From the NCBI RefSeq assembly GCF_001050035.1, contig NZ_CVTA01000007.1, positions 65,539-129,538 on the forward strand: DNA of 64,000 nt, read 5' to 3'. The stretch's first letter is position 1. The number at the start of each line of letters is the position of its first letter. Source of the stretch: Mycolicibacterium komanii. GTDB lineage: Bacteria > Actinomycetota > Actinomycetes > Mycobacteriales > Mycobacteriaceae. The translations under genes were made by a program, and so were the position numbers. Shown here in pieces: positions 33,501 to 40,355 of this stretch. The notes below the pieces were generated by a model that was given only the letters and a program-made list of their open reading frames with translations, was not told the DNA's origin and ran no database searches.

Positions 33501-34433
33501 GCGCGACGTGACGACCTGCTCGACGATCTCGTCGTGGCGGGCCAGCGCCACTGCCATCGCGTCGGCGTCGGCCTCCCACGCCGCCGTGGACCCCTCGATA
33601 TCGGTGAGCAGGAAGGTGACCGCACGCGTGACCGTCGAAAGCTGCTGTGACTGAGGCACTTCCAGCGAGGCATCCTGCGCGACGATCGCCGCCTCCAGAC
33701 GCCGCAGCTCCGGTCCGGGATCGACTCCCAACTCCTCGGCCAGCAGCGACCGCGCCCGCTTGTACGCGCCCAATGCCTCGCCTTGGCGGCCGGCCCGATA
33801 GAGCGCGAGCATCAAGTGACCCCAACGGCGTTCGCGCAGAGGAGCTTCCGCGATCGCCGACTCGAGTTCCCCCACGATCTCCGCGGCGCGACCCGTCGCA
33901 AGAAGGGCGTCGGCCCGGTCCTCCACCAGGGCGGCGTGACCTTCGAGCCACCGTGTTTTCTCCGACGAACCGCGGGCGCTGTCGGGAAGTTCGGGCAGGC
34001 CCCGCCACAGCGCGAGGGCCTGATCGAACAGGGCCACTGCGCGGGTCGGGTCACCGGCCGTGAGGGCCTTGCGCCCGAGCTTGGCCGCCGTCTTGTAGTG
34101 CACGGCGTCGATTTCGGTGGTGCTCAGCGTCCACCCCGTGCCCTCTGTCAGCACGAATCCGTCACCGAGCGCGCGGCGTAGCGACGAGATGTGGGTCTGC
34201 AACGCCTTGATCGCGGTCCGTGGCGGTTCGTCCCCCCACAGCAGGGCGACCAGGGCGTCGGCCGATACGACCGAACCGCCATGTAGTCCGAGCATCGTGA
34301 GAATGGCCCGGGGCTTGGCACCGGGGATGGCGACCGGCAGCCCGTACTGCCGGACCTGGAGAGGTCCCAGAACCCCCAGTTCCACCTCTTGGAGCGTAAT
34401 CACATTGCGATCGTCTGAGGGCCGATTCAACAT
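20457..34433 (-). CDS. giant multidomain regulator: SARP/BTAD - class III cyclase - ATPase/TPR - array of about 25 NTF2-like domains
   Basis: About 4,658 residues with no internal stop. Residues 17-255: OmpR-type winged helix and BTAD domain as in AfsR/SARP regulators. 270-440: class III nucleotidyl cyclase with TDIEGST (first metal Asp), Lys of LIKTRGEGDATF and its second metal Asp, and AVNRAARL with the transition-state Asn and Arg, so it looks catalytically intact. About 467-810: P-loop ATPase with Walker A GEPGVGKT (about 493) and Walker B VVLILDDLHW (about 606). 815-1270: TPR-like helical repeats. 1280 to the end: alternating A (about 145 residues, DDRRR motif) and B (about 125 residues, DHRR motif) NTF2/SnoaL-like domains, 13 A and 12 B, period about 810 bp. 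The start is uncertain: ATG 34433 or GTG 34385. The longest frame (to 34787) overlaps the divergent gene. Base composition of the array looks less GC-rich than its flanks. Confidence 0.93.
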   Translation of the reverse strand: MLNRPSDDRNVITLQEVELGVLGPLQVRQYGLPVAIPGAKPRAILTMLGLHGGSVVSADALVALLWGDEPPRTAIKALQTHISSLRRALGDGFVLTEGTGWTLSTTEIDAVHYKTAAKLGRKALTAGDPTRAVALFDQALALWRGLPELPDSARGSSEKTRWLEGHAALVEDRADALLATGRAAEIVGELESAIAEAPLRERRWGHLMLALYRAGRQGEALGAYKRARSLLAEELGVDPGPELRRLEAAIVAQDASLEVPQSQQLSTVTRAVTFLLTDIEGSTAAWEADADAMAVALARHDEIVEQVVTSRGGRLIKTRGEGDATFSVFDRPSAAAAAAIELQEAIGHEAWQLADPMRIRVALHTGEVEFRDGDYFGRAVNRAARLRSLAAGGQILCSGATAELVIDSIPDDVVLADLGTRRLRNLPRPEHVFELRMETVDVSAPPAAETPMERPALPAVLVGPGPFVGRIRELERLVSAWQSTLAAGTRAVLIAGEPGVGKTRLAGEWSRNAYDQGAIVLYGRCDEDLGAPYQPFAEALRAFVSCVDSNRLRNVRGIEALLPLIPGLADKLPDVAAPPRADPDTERYALFDAVVALLGTASATAPVVLILDDLHWAAKPTLLLLRHLLRFGEEARVQIVGTYRSTDLDRSHPLAAMLADLHRDGTATRLQLSGLDEGDVTAYVAEAGYDDEELGRALATVTGGNPFFLIEALRHVEESGGRWDPSTLPQGVREAVSRRLSRLTAETNKALAAAAVVGSRFAVTLVEQVVGEDLVDAFDEAGKAGIVIEEPGGRYRFNHALVRQSLLAELPSVRRMRLHQRIAGTLEAEAGADDELLAELAYHYFECAWAGNAAKAVEYCRRAADQAMSRVAYEGAAELYDRALHALEELDDELADRDTLQAELLIAHCEALLAAGDVTSAKHAVAQLREVAVDSGRLGAWGVCFDGELSMLTDPERLDEIETAVSVAAEQLAALEDAAGEAKAHTVRAGCLARLGRIGDCETALDQALTAARRAHEHSRVNAVLAGAPLAALWGPNPVPRAGGRCLDVVRLLRITTGSPLVEATSTRCQAVLDAFRGRAAEGRRLIESARRTLTELGLRHALLEVDQFAGIIELVSDDAVAAEPYLRRAYEGFRRMGLDTDTADTAALLARACLALDRDAEADELCSVSERLAGHGSKASIAWRSVRAQLLARAGDHDRAKEVAEEAVSLAAVTDALVDHGDACLALATVLRIAGNKAGTRAAAEQAVALYDRKGAAALTEKARKVLGSHETPRPNDVERPAVELTNACVDVGRRVMRAIQLKAWDEFESLFVPGTAVESRRRIVGFTLDDLPGGDWVRHSRRLFEASGNVRVTQSVVAVRGERLALSRLFVGSTDVSPGAPQDEFLQIYGIDDSGRVSRQVWFDADDIDAALTEFDAIHARSGTVDERTLLANAASRADDRFNSICARKQWEQFASLIAEDVRVKDRRRGLHTEFRGRAKLLAESQTIGDLGTESVTTQVLAVRGERLALLRALFLGQDTQPDAFRTEMLRVVEVDTHERIVAIVVFEAGDLDGAITELDTRYSAGEAEPFVQVWSTVTELTAAFNRHDFSAVNCPSTDHRRLTRYAPGELTPAALTQSEFTADLHSYIEVVHRLSDHGAVITNRSHGVAQEGFEAEWRVINILVIDDGELKRYELFDETDVEAALRRFDQLAYPTTRLDNSASHMFRRVQKCFANREWDAAKALMSDDVLFDDRRRVVNSEVRRGREATIANMQAGARLGVKDIGSVVLATRGDNLALLRTRYSASNAKPEDFHMEDLTVVEIDTTGQVRSGVIFDLDDFASAMAELEARYIKGEAAHCARTWKVIAEGYAGLNRSELAPTTPDWVNVDRRRFAPIAAGRLGAYIRVNQDETPEVRIYAEAVHRISELGAVVTRAVSGTSREGFYAEWREIDLLTVKGELLSRCEIFDEADLDVALAEFDELDDPRPRLENAASRTAERFQLHLARRDWDTLRASLTDESLIEDRRQVVSAPSIRGEDDEIANLHAMADLGLTDVSSTVIAIRGERLALRRTRFSADDLHTDVLDVVEVDRDGHLVSYVGFDPEDFDAAFEELESRYLAGEAARHAQTWTVVSGVFASLARHEVPPSAPDWLTIDHRRGTPLAGTDLGAVVASIWDVTPDLQSHIETVHRLDDHGALCMQVSRGTTPDGFPAEWRMLNLMTVDGSLVSGCELFDEDDLQAAFARFESLNRREAQLENTASRAGKQFQARFAAEDWDAMAESFAETYSLDDRRRIISSGVRHGRAHAIEDVRTVVDVGLWAKLSLSTVAMRGERLVLLHLHAAGPDPGASQSDLLQVVEVDDDGRFSAVVVFDVNDIDAALDELERRYLAGDAAAHAHAWSVIAGAYAAVRRHELPSTTPDWVNVDHRRVTSFAPNELVPFLKATWDVLEDDIQLYVEAVHRLTDIGAVVTRVIKGTSRGGFTAEWREIGLSTVEGNSINRSELFDESDLHTALVRFEELNQPGGLKNRASEVIDRYCAAFGARDWAAMAETLADDVITDDRRRVVNAGVRHGRNVNLADGQAAAEVGAAQDLVSIVIATRGERLLLSRVRTINSNTPPGEIGAQMLGVVVIDSDGRIAVMTIFDDDDLDAALQALETRYLAGEAAVYAHIWSVIVDVFAAVNSHKLPQFAPDWVNVDHRSSVAFAPGEMASYTEAAQEDMPDATLYIEAVHQLNDLGAVVTYVARGTSTEGFQAEWREVSLSTVDGGRVNRSELFDLADLDDALARFDELTRPAPRPANAAYQMVERLWSRFDERDWTAIGELLAPDIDAEDRRRIINDGMRRGREAFVANMRAVAEVGTGDITSTLVATRGQRLVLARVRSERFHTDVLNLVELDAEQHVMTSTVVFDVEDLDAAFVELDSRFGAGEGAPHRRIWTVLAKAFAAFNRHQLPATTPDWVNIDHRSGTPIAPGQLFPYVRTSWQLAPDIINHIEVVHRLTDLGAVVTRVATGTSQDGFTAEWRVITLATFDGDLLSRVELFDEADLDTAIARFEELNRPSPRLTNTATRLEERFRALFKQRDWNAISQLLVDDLNYDDCRRVVGTGLLRGRDAEIANLRATADMGTTTVASTVLATRGQHLALTRVLLHGRNTRPDTYRTEALVLIESSTDNRIAAFVILDADDLDPAFAELDARYLAGEAARYAEVWSGIADSYARFNRHEVPGLSNWVTTDHRVRETFAGDGLAAYLRSGWDVTPNNKMYVECVHRLSDRGAVLTHTAYGNSSDGFYAEWRMVALLTMKGLDGRNHFDLFEEADLDTAIAKFDELSASARRPENEASRALARAWACFDARDWDATRLVMSDDFTSYDRRQVVNAGVRRGRAIHIENMQSVGDVGFENAGSTVIAIRGERLALCQSRFAAGELSGGEVVAEALMIVETDTTNRLVSNTVFDLDDVAVAFADLDAKYASGEAAAHARTWSVVTRAYAALNRHEQFERDWIYTDHRQGTPFASTTSAAATHPDVWDVTPDLSAHIEVVHRLSDAAVLVTSVIGGASHDGFEAEWRLVQLLTVTGDSIERCELFDETDLDTAIARFDELDQPVPRLDNAAVQVRKRVADAYNRRDTETFTAGAVGHYEDRRRGLRDEGVTDAKYAHAVLSETPTSWKVNVEPIAVRGDRLALTRETFLDYDDPTRPITVDLVVLTDVADNEADLHTIFFDPENTDAAFAELDRRFLAGAAAPFARTWSAIVQAFAKFNRRELPELLPIWVDHRLGALIEADDLVANVRAAWELTPDVSVYVPIVHRLSERGAVVDRLVKGHSDKGFPFESRELALVTVDKGHPDRFEMFEEDDLDAALERFDELSQAPPIENAATHFWTVVVGAFNRRDVETVLSLLSVDGCLEDRRSGLRGSFRGLERHRAVEAMFTTAPASWRIEVEPIAVRGSLLALMRQRYRDSATDDGQIVVEILTVTEMRDGTVLHDTVDFDADDITSAMQELESRYVAGEAAPYSRTWTAIAEAFAAFNRREIPSPALAWVDHRVNASIEVGDLTANLRVAWDLAPDVRVQLASVNQLSGVGAVIDGVVTGRPVEGFSFEYRVIAVITVDGDRAIRFEIFDEGDLDTALARFNELNRQTTRVENTATRMWARLADAFNHHDVEGFLAVTSPAGRIDDRRKGLQALHGPTDRRKAALALFESPLSWRTEIEHVATRGARLALARQIYRDTADESRPITVDILTVVEINDDGLMGDFVNFDSDDLDAAFEELETRYLAGEAAAHARTWSAIADGYVSFNGRELFRTTPDWVNIDHRRGGTSFGPGDQINLVKATWDVVPKIHAYAEVVHQLGGPGAVVTQVVTATSREGFDGEWREVVLLTIEGDAISRCEVFDETEIDAALARFDELNRSAHRLANIATRTRASSVDAFDRRDLDAFCSLLTPDGRYDDRRKGLRNEGSLKQEFVPSMLSEAPESWRWTDEPIAIRGERLALCRDWFRDTDAPGQPVVVDDLSLTEVTEDGLVCSSVIFDSDDLDAAMSELDARWIASGEVEHPEIIEAHRTSIAMTNRHEWDALTAVCAGASYINHRQLGSESADYITSIRALASLAPDLSIESAEILAHSAVGVAVHVTVRGTSTEGLAIEVPFVLINLWSGDHVTHIEAFDPEDRDHALTRFQELTASG

Positions 34434-34497
34434 GCGGTCAAGAACCGGTAAAGGACCCGTTGACCTGGATCGTTGCGCTGTCAATGAAACGCGGGCG

Positions 34498-35655
34498 ATG
34501 GTGTGGCAGGCTCGGCTCGTGGACCTGCCCGCACCGGATCCCGCGCTGCCCCACCTCGCCGACGTCGTGCCCTCTGTTCTGTCGGCGATGGGCGCAGAAG
34601 GCTTCCACAACACCCTCGGGCTCCCCGATGACGTAGCCGGGGCCTGCGTGCTGCTGGTCGACGGGCTGGGCGCCGACCTCCTCGACCGCCACGCCGCCGA
34701 AGCGCCCGCGATGGCGTCGCTGCGCGGTCGGGCGCTGACCGTCGGATTTCCGTCGACCACCGCCGCGGGTCTTGCGGCGGTCGGCACCGGCCGTCGCTCC
34801 GGTGAGCACGGGTTCGTCGGCTACTCCTTCCGCGTACCGGACGCCGGTGTCATCAACGCCTTACGGTGGCGGCCGCACCCTTGGGGCCAGGACCTTCGCG
34901 ACACGGTTGTGCCCGAACAGGTGCAGCCGATGCCGACCGCGTTCGAGCGGGCGACCTCGGCGGGTGTCGCTGTCAGCGTCATCTCGGGCGCCCAGTTCAC
35001 CGGCTCAGGGCTGACCCGCGCGGTGCTGCGCGGCGGGCGCTACGTCGGCGTTCATGCGCTCGGCGACCTCGCCGCCGCCGTCCGGGCCACGGTGTCCGAC
35101 CGCGGCTTCTGCTACGGCTACCACGCCGATCTCGACATGCTCGGGCACCTGTACGGCCCCGGATCGCCTCAATGGCGCCTGCAGCTGCGGCAGATCGACA
35201 CCCTCATCGCGTCGGTGGTCGAGGCTCTTCCGCCCGGCGGCCTGCTGGCCGTGGTGGCCGACCACGGCATGGTCGAGGTCACCGACGCCGAAACGGTCGA
35301 CGTCGATACCGCGCCCGCACTGCTGCAAGGGGTGCAGGCGATCGGCGGCGAGGCGCGGGCTCGACACCTCTATATAGAAGACGGCTCGCGCGACGACGTG
35401 CTCGCTGTGTGGCGGACCACGCTGGGTGAGCGCGCTTGGGTGCTCTCGCGCGACGAAGCCATCGGGGCCGGCTGGTTCGGACCGCAGGTCAACGACGACG
35501 TCCGGCCCAGGATCGGCGACGTCGTCGTCGCCGCCCGCGGCTCTGCGGCGATCGTCCGCCGCACCGTCGAACCGATGGAATCGTCACTGATCGGGCACCA
35601 CGGCTCGCTCACCTTCGCTGAACAGACCGTCCCGTTGCTGGTGGCGGTCGGCTGA
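34498..35655 (+). CDS. alkaline-phosphatase-superfamily phosphodiesterase/nucleotide pyrophosphatase-like protein
   Basis: 385 residues from ATG 34498 (GTG 34519 is possible). The NPP/type I phosphodiesterase metal and nucleophile motifs are in order: LLVDGLGADL (metal Asp), FPSTTAAGL (nucleophile Thr), HADLDMLGH (Asp and His), VVADHGM (Asp-His) and GHHGS (His) near the C-terminus. No signal peptide or membrane span is seen, so it is probably cytoplasmic. It is divergent from the giant cyclase-containing gene with only 64 bases between starts, so the promoters must overlap and regulation may be shared. Its substrate is unknown; nucleotides are plausible for the fold. Confidence 0.83.
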   Translation: MVWQARLVDLPAPDPALPHLADVVPSVLSAMGAEGFHNTLGLPDDVAGACVLLVDGLGADLLDRHAAEAPAMASLRGRALTVGFPSTTAAGLAAVGTGRRSGEHGFVGYSFRVPDAGVINALRWRPHPWGQDLRDTVVPEQVQPMPTAFERATSAGVAVSVISGAQFTGSGLTRAVLRGGRYVGVHALGDLAAAVRATVSDRGFCYGYHADLDMLGHLYGPGSPQWRLQLRQIDTLIASVVEALPPGGLLAVVADHGMVEVTDAETVDVDTAPALLQGVQAIGGEARARHLYIEDGSRDDVLAVWRTTLGERAWVLSRDEAIGAGWFGPQVNDDVRPRIGDVVVAARGSAAIVRRTVEPMESSLIGHHGSLTFAEQTVPLLVAVG

Positions 35656-35850
35656 ACCGCACCCGCTTCGTTGCCTCGGGTTGCCGGGATAAGCCGAGTT
35701 ACAAGGCATTTCAGATCTTGAACGGGCCGTGCTGCGGCAATTCGATTGCTGCGCCAACGAATTGGCCAGTGGTAATCGACGTTGCTGAGTTAGCTTGAAA
35801 AGCAAGATTTTGCAAAGCTATTCGTGAAGTAGGCAATAGAAACCGCAGGC
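35656..35850. other. intergenic region before the NlpC/P60-like gene
   Basis: About 195 bp that becomes AT-rich toward the CRP-type site. It contains no convincing coding frame. I looked for a ydaO-type (c-di-AMP) riboswitch, which can precede cell-wall hydrolase genes in actinobacteria, and did not find its conserved segments. Confidence 0.4.
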
Positions 35851-35866
35851 TGTGAACGCTGTCACA
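35851..35866 (+). promoter_or_regulatory. CRP-type binding site
   Basis: TGTGA-ACGCTG-TCACA is an exact TGTGA-N6-TCACA palindrome, flanked by C and G that extend the symmetry. The best -35/-10 pair downstream is TTGGCG (35871-35876) and TAGCGT (35895-35900). This would place the site around position -49 and the mRNA start within a few bases of the ATG at 35909. The cAMP receptor protein Rv3676 and its mycobacterial relatives bind this consensus. Confidence 0.7.
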
Positions 35867-35908
35867 GAATTTGGCGGCGTTGCCGCGACGCTTGTAGCGT
35901 CCGACCGC

Positions 35909-36538
35909 ATGTTTGCTATTGCCACGCTTTTGACGCTTGTAAACCAGGTGTCCGGCACGCCGTACGTCTCCGGCGGCGACTCGCCGGCCGGTACCGACTG
36001 CTCGGGCCTGGTGTCTTGGGTGACGAATGCAGCCACCGGTCGGCCCGTCTACGGGGACCGGTTCAACACGGGAAACATCGAGAACGCCCTGCTCGAGCGC
36101 GGGTTCCAGTACGGCACCCAGCCGGGTGCGCTGGTGGTCGGCTGGAACAGCGGCCACACCGCGGCCACCCTGCCCGACGGCACGCCCGTCTCGTCCGGTG
36201 AGGGCGGCGGCGTGCGAGTCGGCGGCGGTGGCGCCTACCAGGGCCAGTTCACCAAGCACATGTTTCTGCCGGTGCCGCCCGAGCAGGCCATGGCCCCCGG
36301 TGCGCCGTCGGCGCCGGTCGTGATGATGGCCGGCCACGAGCCCGCGCCCCCGGCCGACCCGTTCGCACCGCCGCCGCCAGCCGACCCGTTCGCGCCCCCA
36401 CCGCCGCCTCCGGCCGATCCGTTCGCACCGCCGCCGCCGTCGGTTTCGGCCCCGCCGCCCGCGGATCCCTTCGCGCCCCCGCCGCCGCCGGCCGATCCGT
36501 TCGCGCCGCCGCCACCGGCACCGCTGCCTCCGGCCTGA
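35909..36538 (+). CDS. NlpC/P60-like protein with proline-rich PADPFAPPPP repeats
   Basis: 209 residues from ATG 35909; an earlier GTG (35852) lies inside the CRP-type palindrome and is rejected. Residues 1-105 resemble an NlpC/P60 peptidase: GTDCSGLVSWV with the nucleophile Cys and SGHTAATL with the His. This fold cuts peptidoglycan stem peptides or binds the wall. No Sec signal is recognisable, so export is unexplained; secretion could be by another route. The last 70 residues are six irregular copies of a P-A-D-P-F-A-P-P-P-P unit, typical of wall-spanning or wall-associated linkers. Likely cAMP-CRP controlled. Confidence 0.75.
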   Translation: MFAIATLLTLVNQVSGTPYVSGGDSPAGTDCSGLVSWVTNAATGRPVYGDRFNTGNIENALLERGFQYGTQPGALVVGWNSGHTAATLPDGTPVSSGEGGGVRVGGGGAYQGQFTKHMFLPVPPEQAMAPGAPSAPVVMMAGHEPAPPADPFAPPPPADPFAPPPPPPADPFAPPPPSVSAPPPADPFAPPPPPADPFAPPPPAPLPPA

Positions 36539-36569
36539 GCGCGACCCGCGCCCGGATAACCTCTGCGGC

Positions 36570-37316
36570 GTGATCGTGCTTCTTCCACCCTCGGAAACAA
36601 AGCGGGTCGGCGGCGACGGGCCACCACTGCGCCTGGAGTCGCTCAGCTCGCCGGAACTCGGGCCGCTGCGCACCGAACTCGTCGACGAGCTCGTGGACCT
36701 GGCCGCCGACCGGCCCGCCTGCCGGCGCGCCTTGGGGCTGTCCGCCTCGCAAGACGCCGAGATCGATCGGAACGCCGAGCTGCGCAGCGCCCCGACGCTG
36801 GCGGCGATCAGCCGCTACACCGGTGTCCTCTACGACGCCCTGGACGTCGGGTCGCTGAGTGGCGCCGCCGCTTCCCGTGCACGGTCGCGGTTGGCCGTCG
36901 GCTCGGCGCTGTTCGGGGTGTTGCGCGCCGACGATCCGGTACCGCCGTACCGGCTCTCGGCGACGTCGAAGCTGCCAGAACGGCCGACGCTGGCAGCGCG
37001 GTGGCGCCCACTGCTGGAACCCGTGCTCGCCAAGTGGGCGGCCGACGAGCTCGTCGTGGATCTCCGATCTGGTTCGTATGCGGCGCTCGGTCGGCTCCCC
37101 GACGCCGTCCGCGTCGACGTGGTTGCCGAGCATTCCGACGGCCGCCGCAGCGTCGTGACCCACTTCAACAAGGCTCACAAGGGGCGACTCGCGCGCGTCT
37201 TGGCGAGCACACGATCCGAACCGGCCGATGCGGCGGCGGTTGCCGCCGTGGCGCGGCGCGCCGGGATGCGGGTGGAGCGCCGCGGGGACGAGTTGACCGT
37301 CGTCGTCGACGCCTGA
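36570..37316 (+). CDS. yaaA: YaaA/DUF328 family peroxide-stress protein
   Basis: 248 residues from GTG 36570. Family signatures: LLPPSETK at the very start, RYTGVLYDALD in the middle and THFNKAHKGRLAR near the C-terminus. In E. coli YaaA lowers free iron during peroxide stress and binds DNA junctions; the biochemical role here is not established. It lies 31 bases after the NlpC/P60-like gene on the same strand. Confidence 0.9.
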   Translation: MIVLLPPSETKRVGGDGPPLRLESLSSPELGPLRTELVDELVDLAADRPACRRALGLSASQDAEIDRNAELRSAPTLAAISRYTGVLYDALDVGSLSGAAASRARSRLAVGSALFGVLRADDPVPPYRLSATSKLPERPTLAARWRPLLEPVLAKWAADELVVDLRSGSYAALGRLPDAVRVDVVAEHSDGRRSVVTHFNKAHKGRLARVLASTRSEPADAAAVAAVARRAGMRVERRGDELTVVVDA

Positions 37317-37325
37317 CCGGACGCG

Positions 37326-37814
37326 TCAGATCTTGACGATCATGTCGCTGGTGTAGAACTCCGCGGGATTCTGCGAGAACGGGTCGGGACGGGTGATCCA
37401 CACCCATACCCCCGTCGCGCCCGGCTCGACGCTGTCATGAAGGCTGACGGAGCCGTGCCCAACGCCGTCGGTCTGCAACGGTGCCATGACGACACCGGGA
37501 TCTCCGCCGAGGCAGGGCGCCGAAGACGGGCGCGGAAGCTGAATGAGCCTGACGTCGTACCGCGTGTTGGGTATCGCCAAATCGAGGTTGACGTTCGCGG
37601 TCACATCCGAGCCGTTCGTGCTCACGACGTTTGTGGCCCGTGCATAGCCGGTCGGTCCGTTGTAGTCGGTTTCGCTGTAATCGCAGCGCCGGGACACCTG
37701 GTTCATCGGGACGAACGTGTCCGCCCCGGCGACGCCGGCGCCGGTGAGAAGCCCGACGGGTGCCGCGGTCATGAATGCGGCGGCGGAAGCCATCAATCGG
37801 ATCGGTCGGCGCAT
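37326..37814 (-). CDS. secreted protein of unknown function
   Basis: 162 residues from ATG 37814, preceded by GGGGATGAAGAC. A Sec signal peptide of about 33 residues ends near GVAGA-DTF. The mature part is beta-rich with two Cys (RRCDYSETDY, SAPCLGGD) and strands such as VTANVNLDLAI, GHGSVSLHDSV and GVWVWITRPD that suggest an immunoglobulin-like sandwich. No named family recognised. Convergent with yaaA. Confidence 0.72.
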   Translation of the reverse strand: MRRPIRLMASAAAFMTAAPVGLLTGAGVAGADTFVPMNQVSRRCDYSETDYNGPTGYARATNVVSTNGSDVTANVNLDLAIPNTRYDVRLIQLPRPSSAPCLGGDPGVVMAPLQTDGVGHGSVSLHDSVEPGATGVWVWITRPDPFSQNPAEFYTSDMIVKI

Positions 37815-37936
37815 GTCTTCATCCCCGTTCCTCGTCCGCGGCGGTGCAGTGCACCCACGGGATTGACGTTCGTCGCTACCGTAAACCACCCGTCACCCGC
37901 ACCGGACCGGTTCGCCGGGTCTTCGCGGCACGGCGA

Positions 37937-39568
<1,632 letters not shown>

Positions 39569-39665
39569 GGACCTCTCCCCGGTGGCTGGCTCGATGACGC
39601 CATGATCGTCGATGTCCAGGCGTTTCGACGGGAAACCGCGCATCGCGTCGCTAGCATCTGCGGTC

Positions 39666-40040
39666 ATGGTTCAACCGAGCTATCCCGGCTATCCGCCACC
39701 GCAGCCGTACAAGCGGCCGGTGTCCGGCGCCGACATCGCGGCGTCGATCGTCGCGCTGGCGATCACCGCGGGGATGATCGCCGTCGGGGCTTTCTTCGGA
39801 CTGTTCTCGCTGGCGTTCCTGGACCACTGCCCGCCCGAGACCTGCAGCGAGGAAGGCGCGGTCAACGCCGTTTTCACCGCCGTGCTGTTGGCGGCCGCGA
39901 TCGGCGTGGCCGGACTGATCGCGACGGTCGTGCAGCTGGTGCGGCGTGCGCCGGGCTGGCCGTTCGCGTTGGGAACTTTCGGGTTGTGCCTGGCCACATT
40001 CGTCGTCGGTGGCTTCGCCTACACCACGGCGGTCGGCTGA
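39666..40040 (+). CDS. small membrane protein
   Basis: 124 residues from ATG 39666. A Pro/Tyr-rich cytoplasmic start (QPSYPGYPPPQPYKR) is followed by three hydrophobic spans; two Cys (DHCPPETC) lie in the first loop. This layout resembles small DUF4190-like actinobacterial membrane proteins, but no family is assigned. It is divergent from the fadD gene, with 97 bases between starts. Confidence 0.68.
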   Translation: MVQPSYPGYPPPQPYKRPVSGADIAASIVALAITAGMIAVGAFFGLFSLAFLDHCPPETCSEEGAVNAVFTAVLLAAAIGVAGLIATVVQLVRRAPGWPFALGTFGLCLATFVVGGFAYTTAVG

Positions 40041-40081
40041 AACACCCGAGCGCCCGGGCAATCTGGCCTACCGTGGGTCGG

Positions 40082-40321
40082 GTGGAAACACACCCGGCAA
40101 AAGCCCCCGGCCTGGTAGCGGTCGAGGCACTGCGCTCAGGGGACCCCGTCGTCGACGTCAACGGTGGCGGTCAGCATTACACGGTGTTGGAGGCCAAGGA
40201 CCTGGGCGAGGGATGTGTCGTCCTCGAACTTGAGTCGAAGGCCCACGACGAACTGCGGGTGATCGAGATGACGTTCCCCGCCGGTTACCAGATGGAAGTA
40301 TCGCCCCGCCGACTGCTGTAG
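40082..40321 (+). CDS. small conserved-looking protein, unknown function
   Basis: 79 residues from GTG 40082 (or GTG 40073). Soluble, probably beta-rich: GLVAVEALRSGDPVVDVNGGG, TVLEAKDLGEGCVVLELES and EMTFPAGYQMEVSPRR. A TACCGT hexamer at 40069-40074 could be the -10 of a leaderless mRNA beginning at 40082. Unrecognised; it sits between the membrane protein and the hotdog protein genes, all on one strand. Confidence 0.55.
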   Translation: METHPAKAPGLVAVEALRSGDPVVDVNGGGQHYTVLEAKDLGEGCVVLELESKAHDELRVIEMTFPAGYQMEVSPRRLL

Positions 40322-40355
40322 AACGCCGTCGGCGTCACCTCAGATAGGAGCACGC

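Noticed and set aside
34434..34787. N-terminal extension of the giant protein to 34787
   Set aside because: It would overlap the divergent phosphodiesterase gene by about 290 bases, and its translation is Ser/Arg low complexity without similarity to BTAD proteins.
35656..35850. ydaO-type c-di-AMP riboswitch before the NlpC/P60-like gene
   Set aside because: The conserved riboswitch segments are not present; the CRP palindrome explains regulation better.
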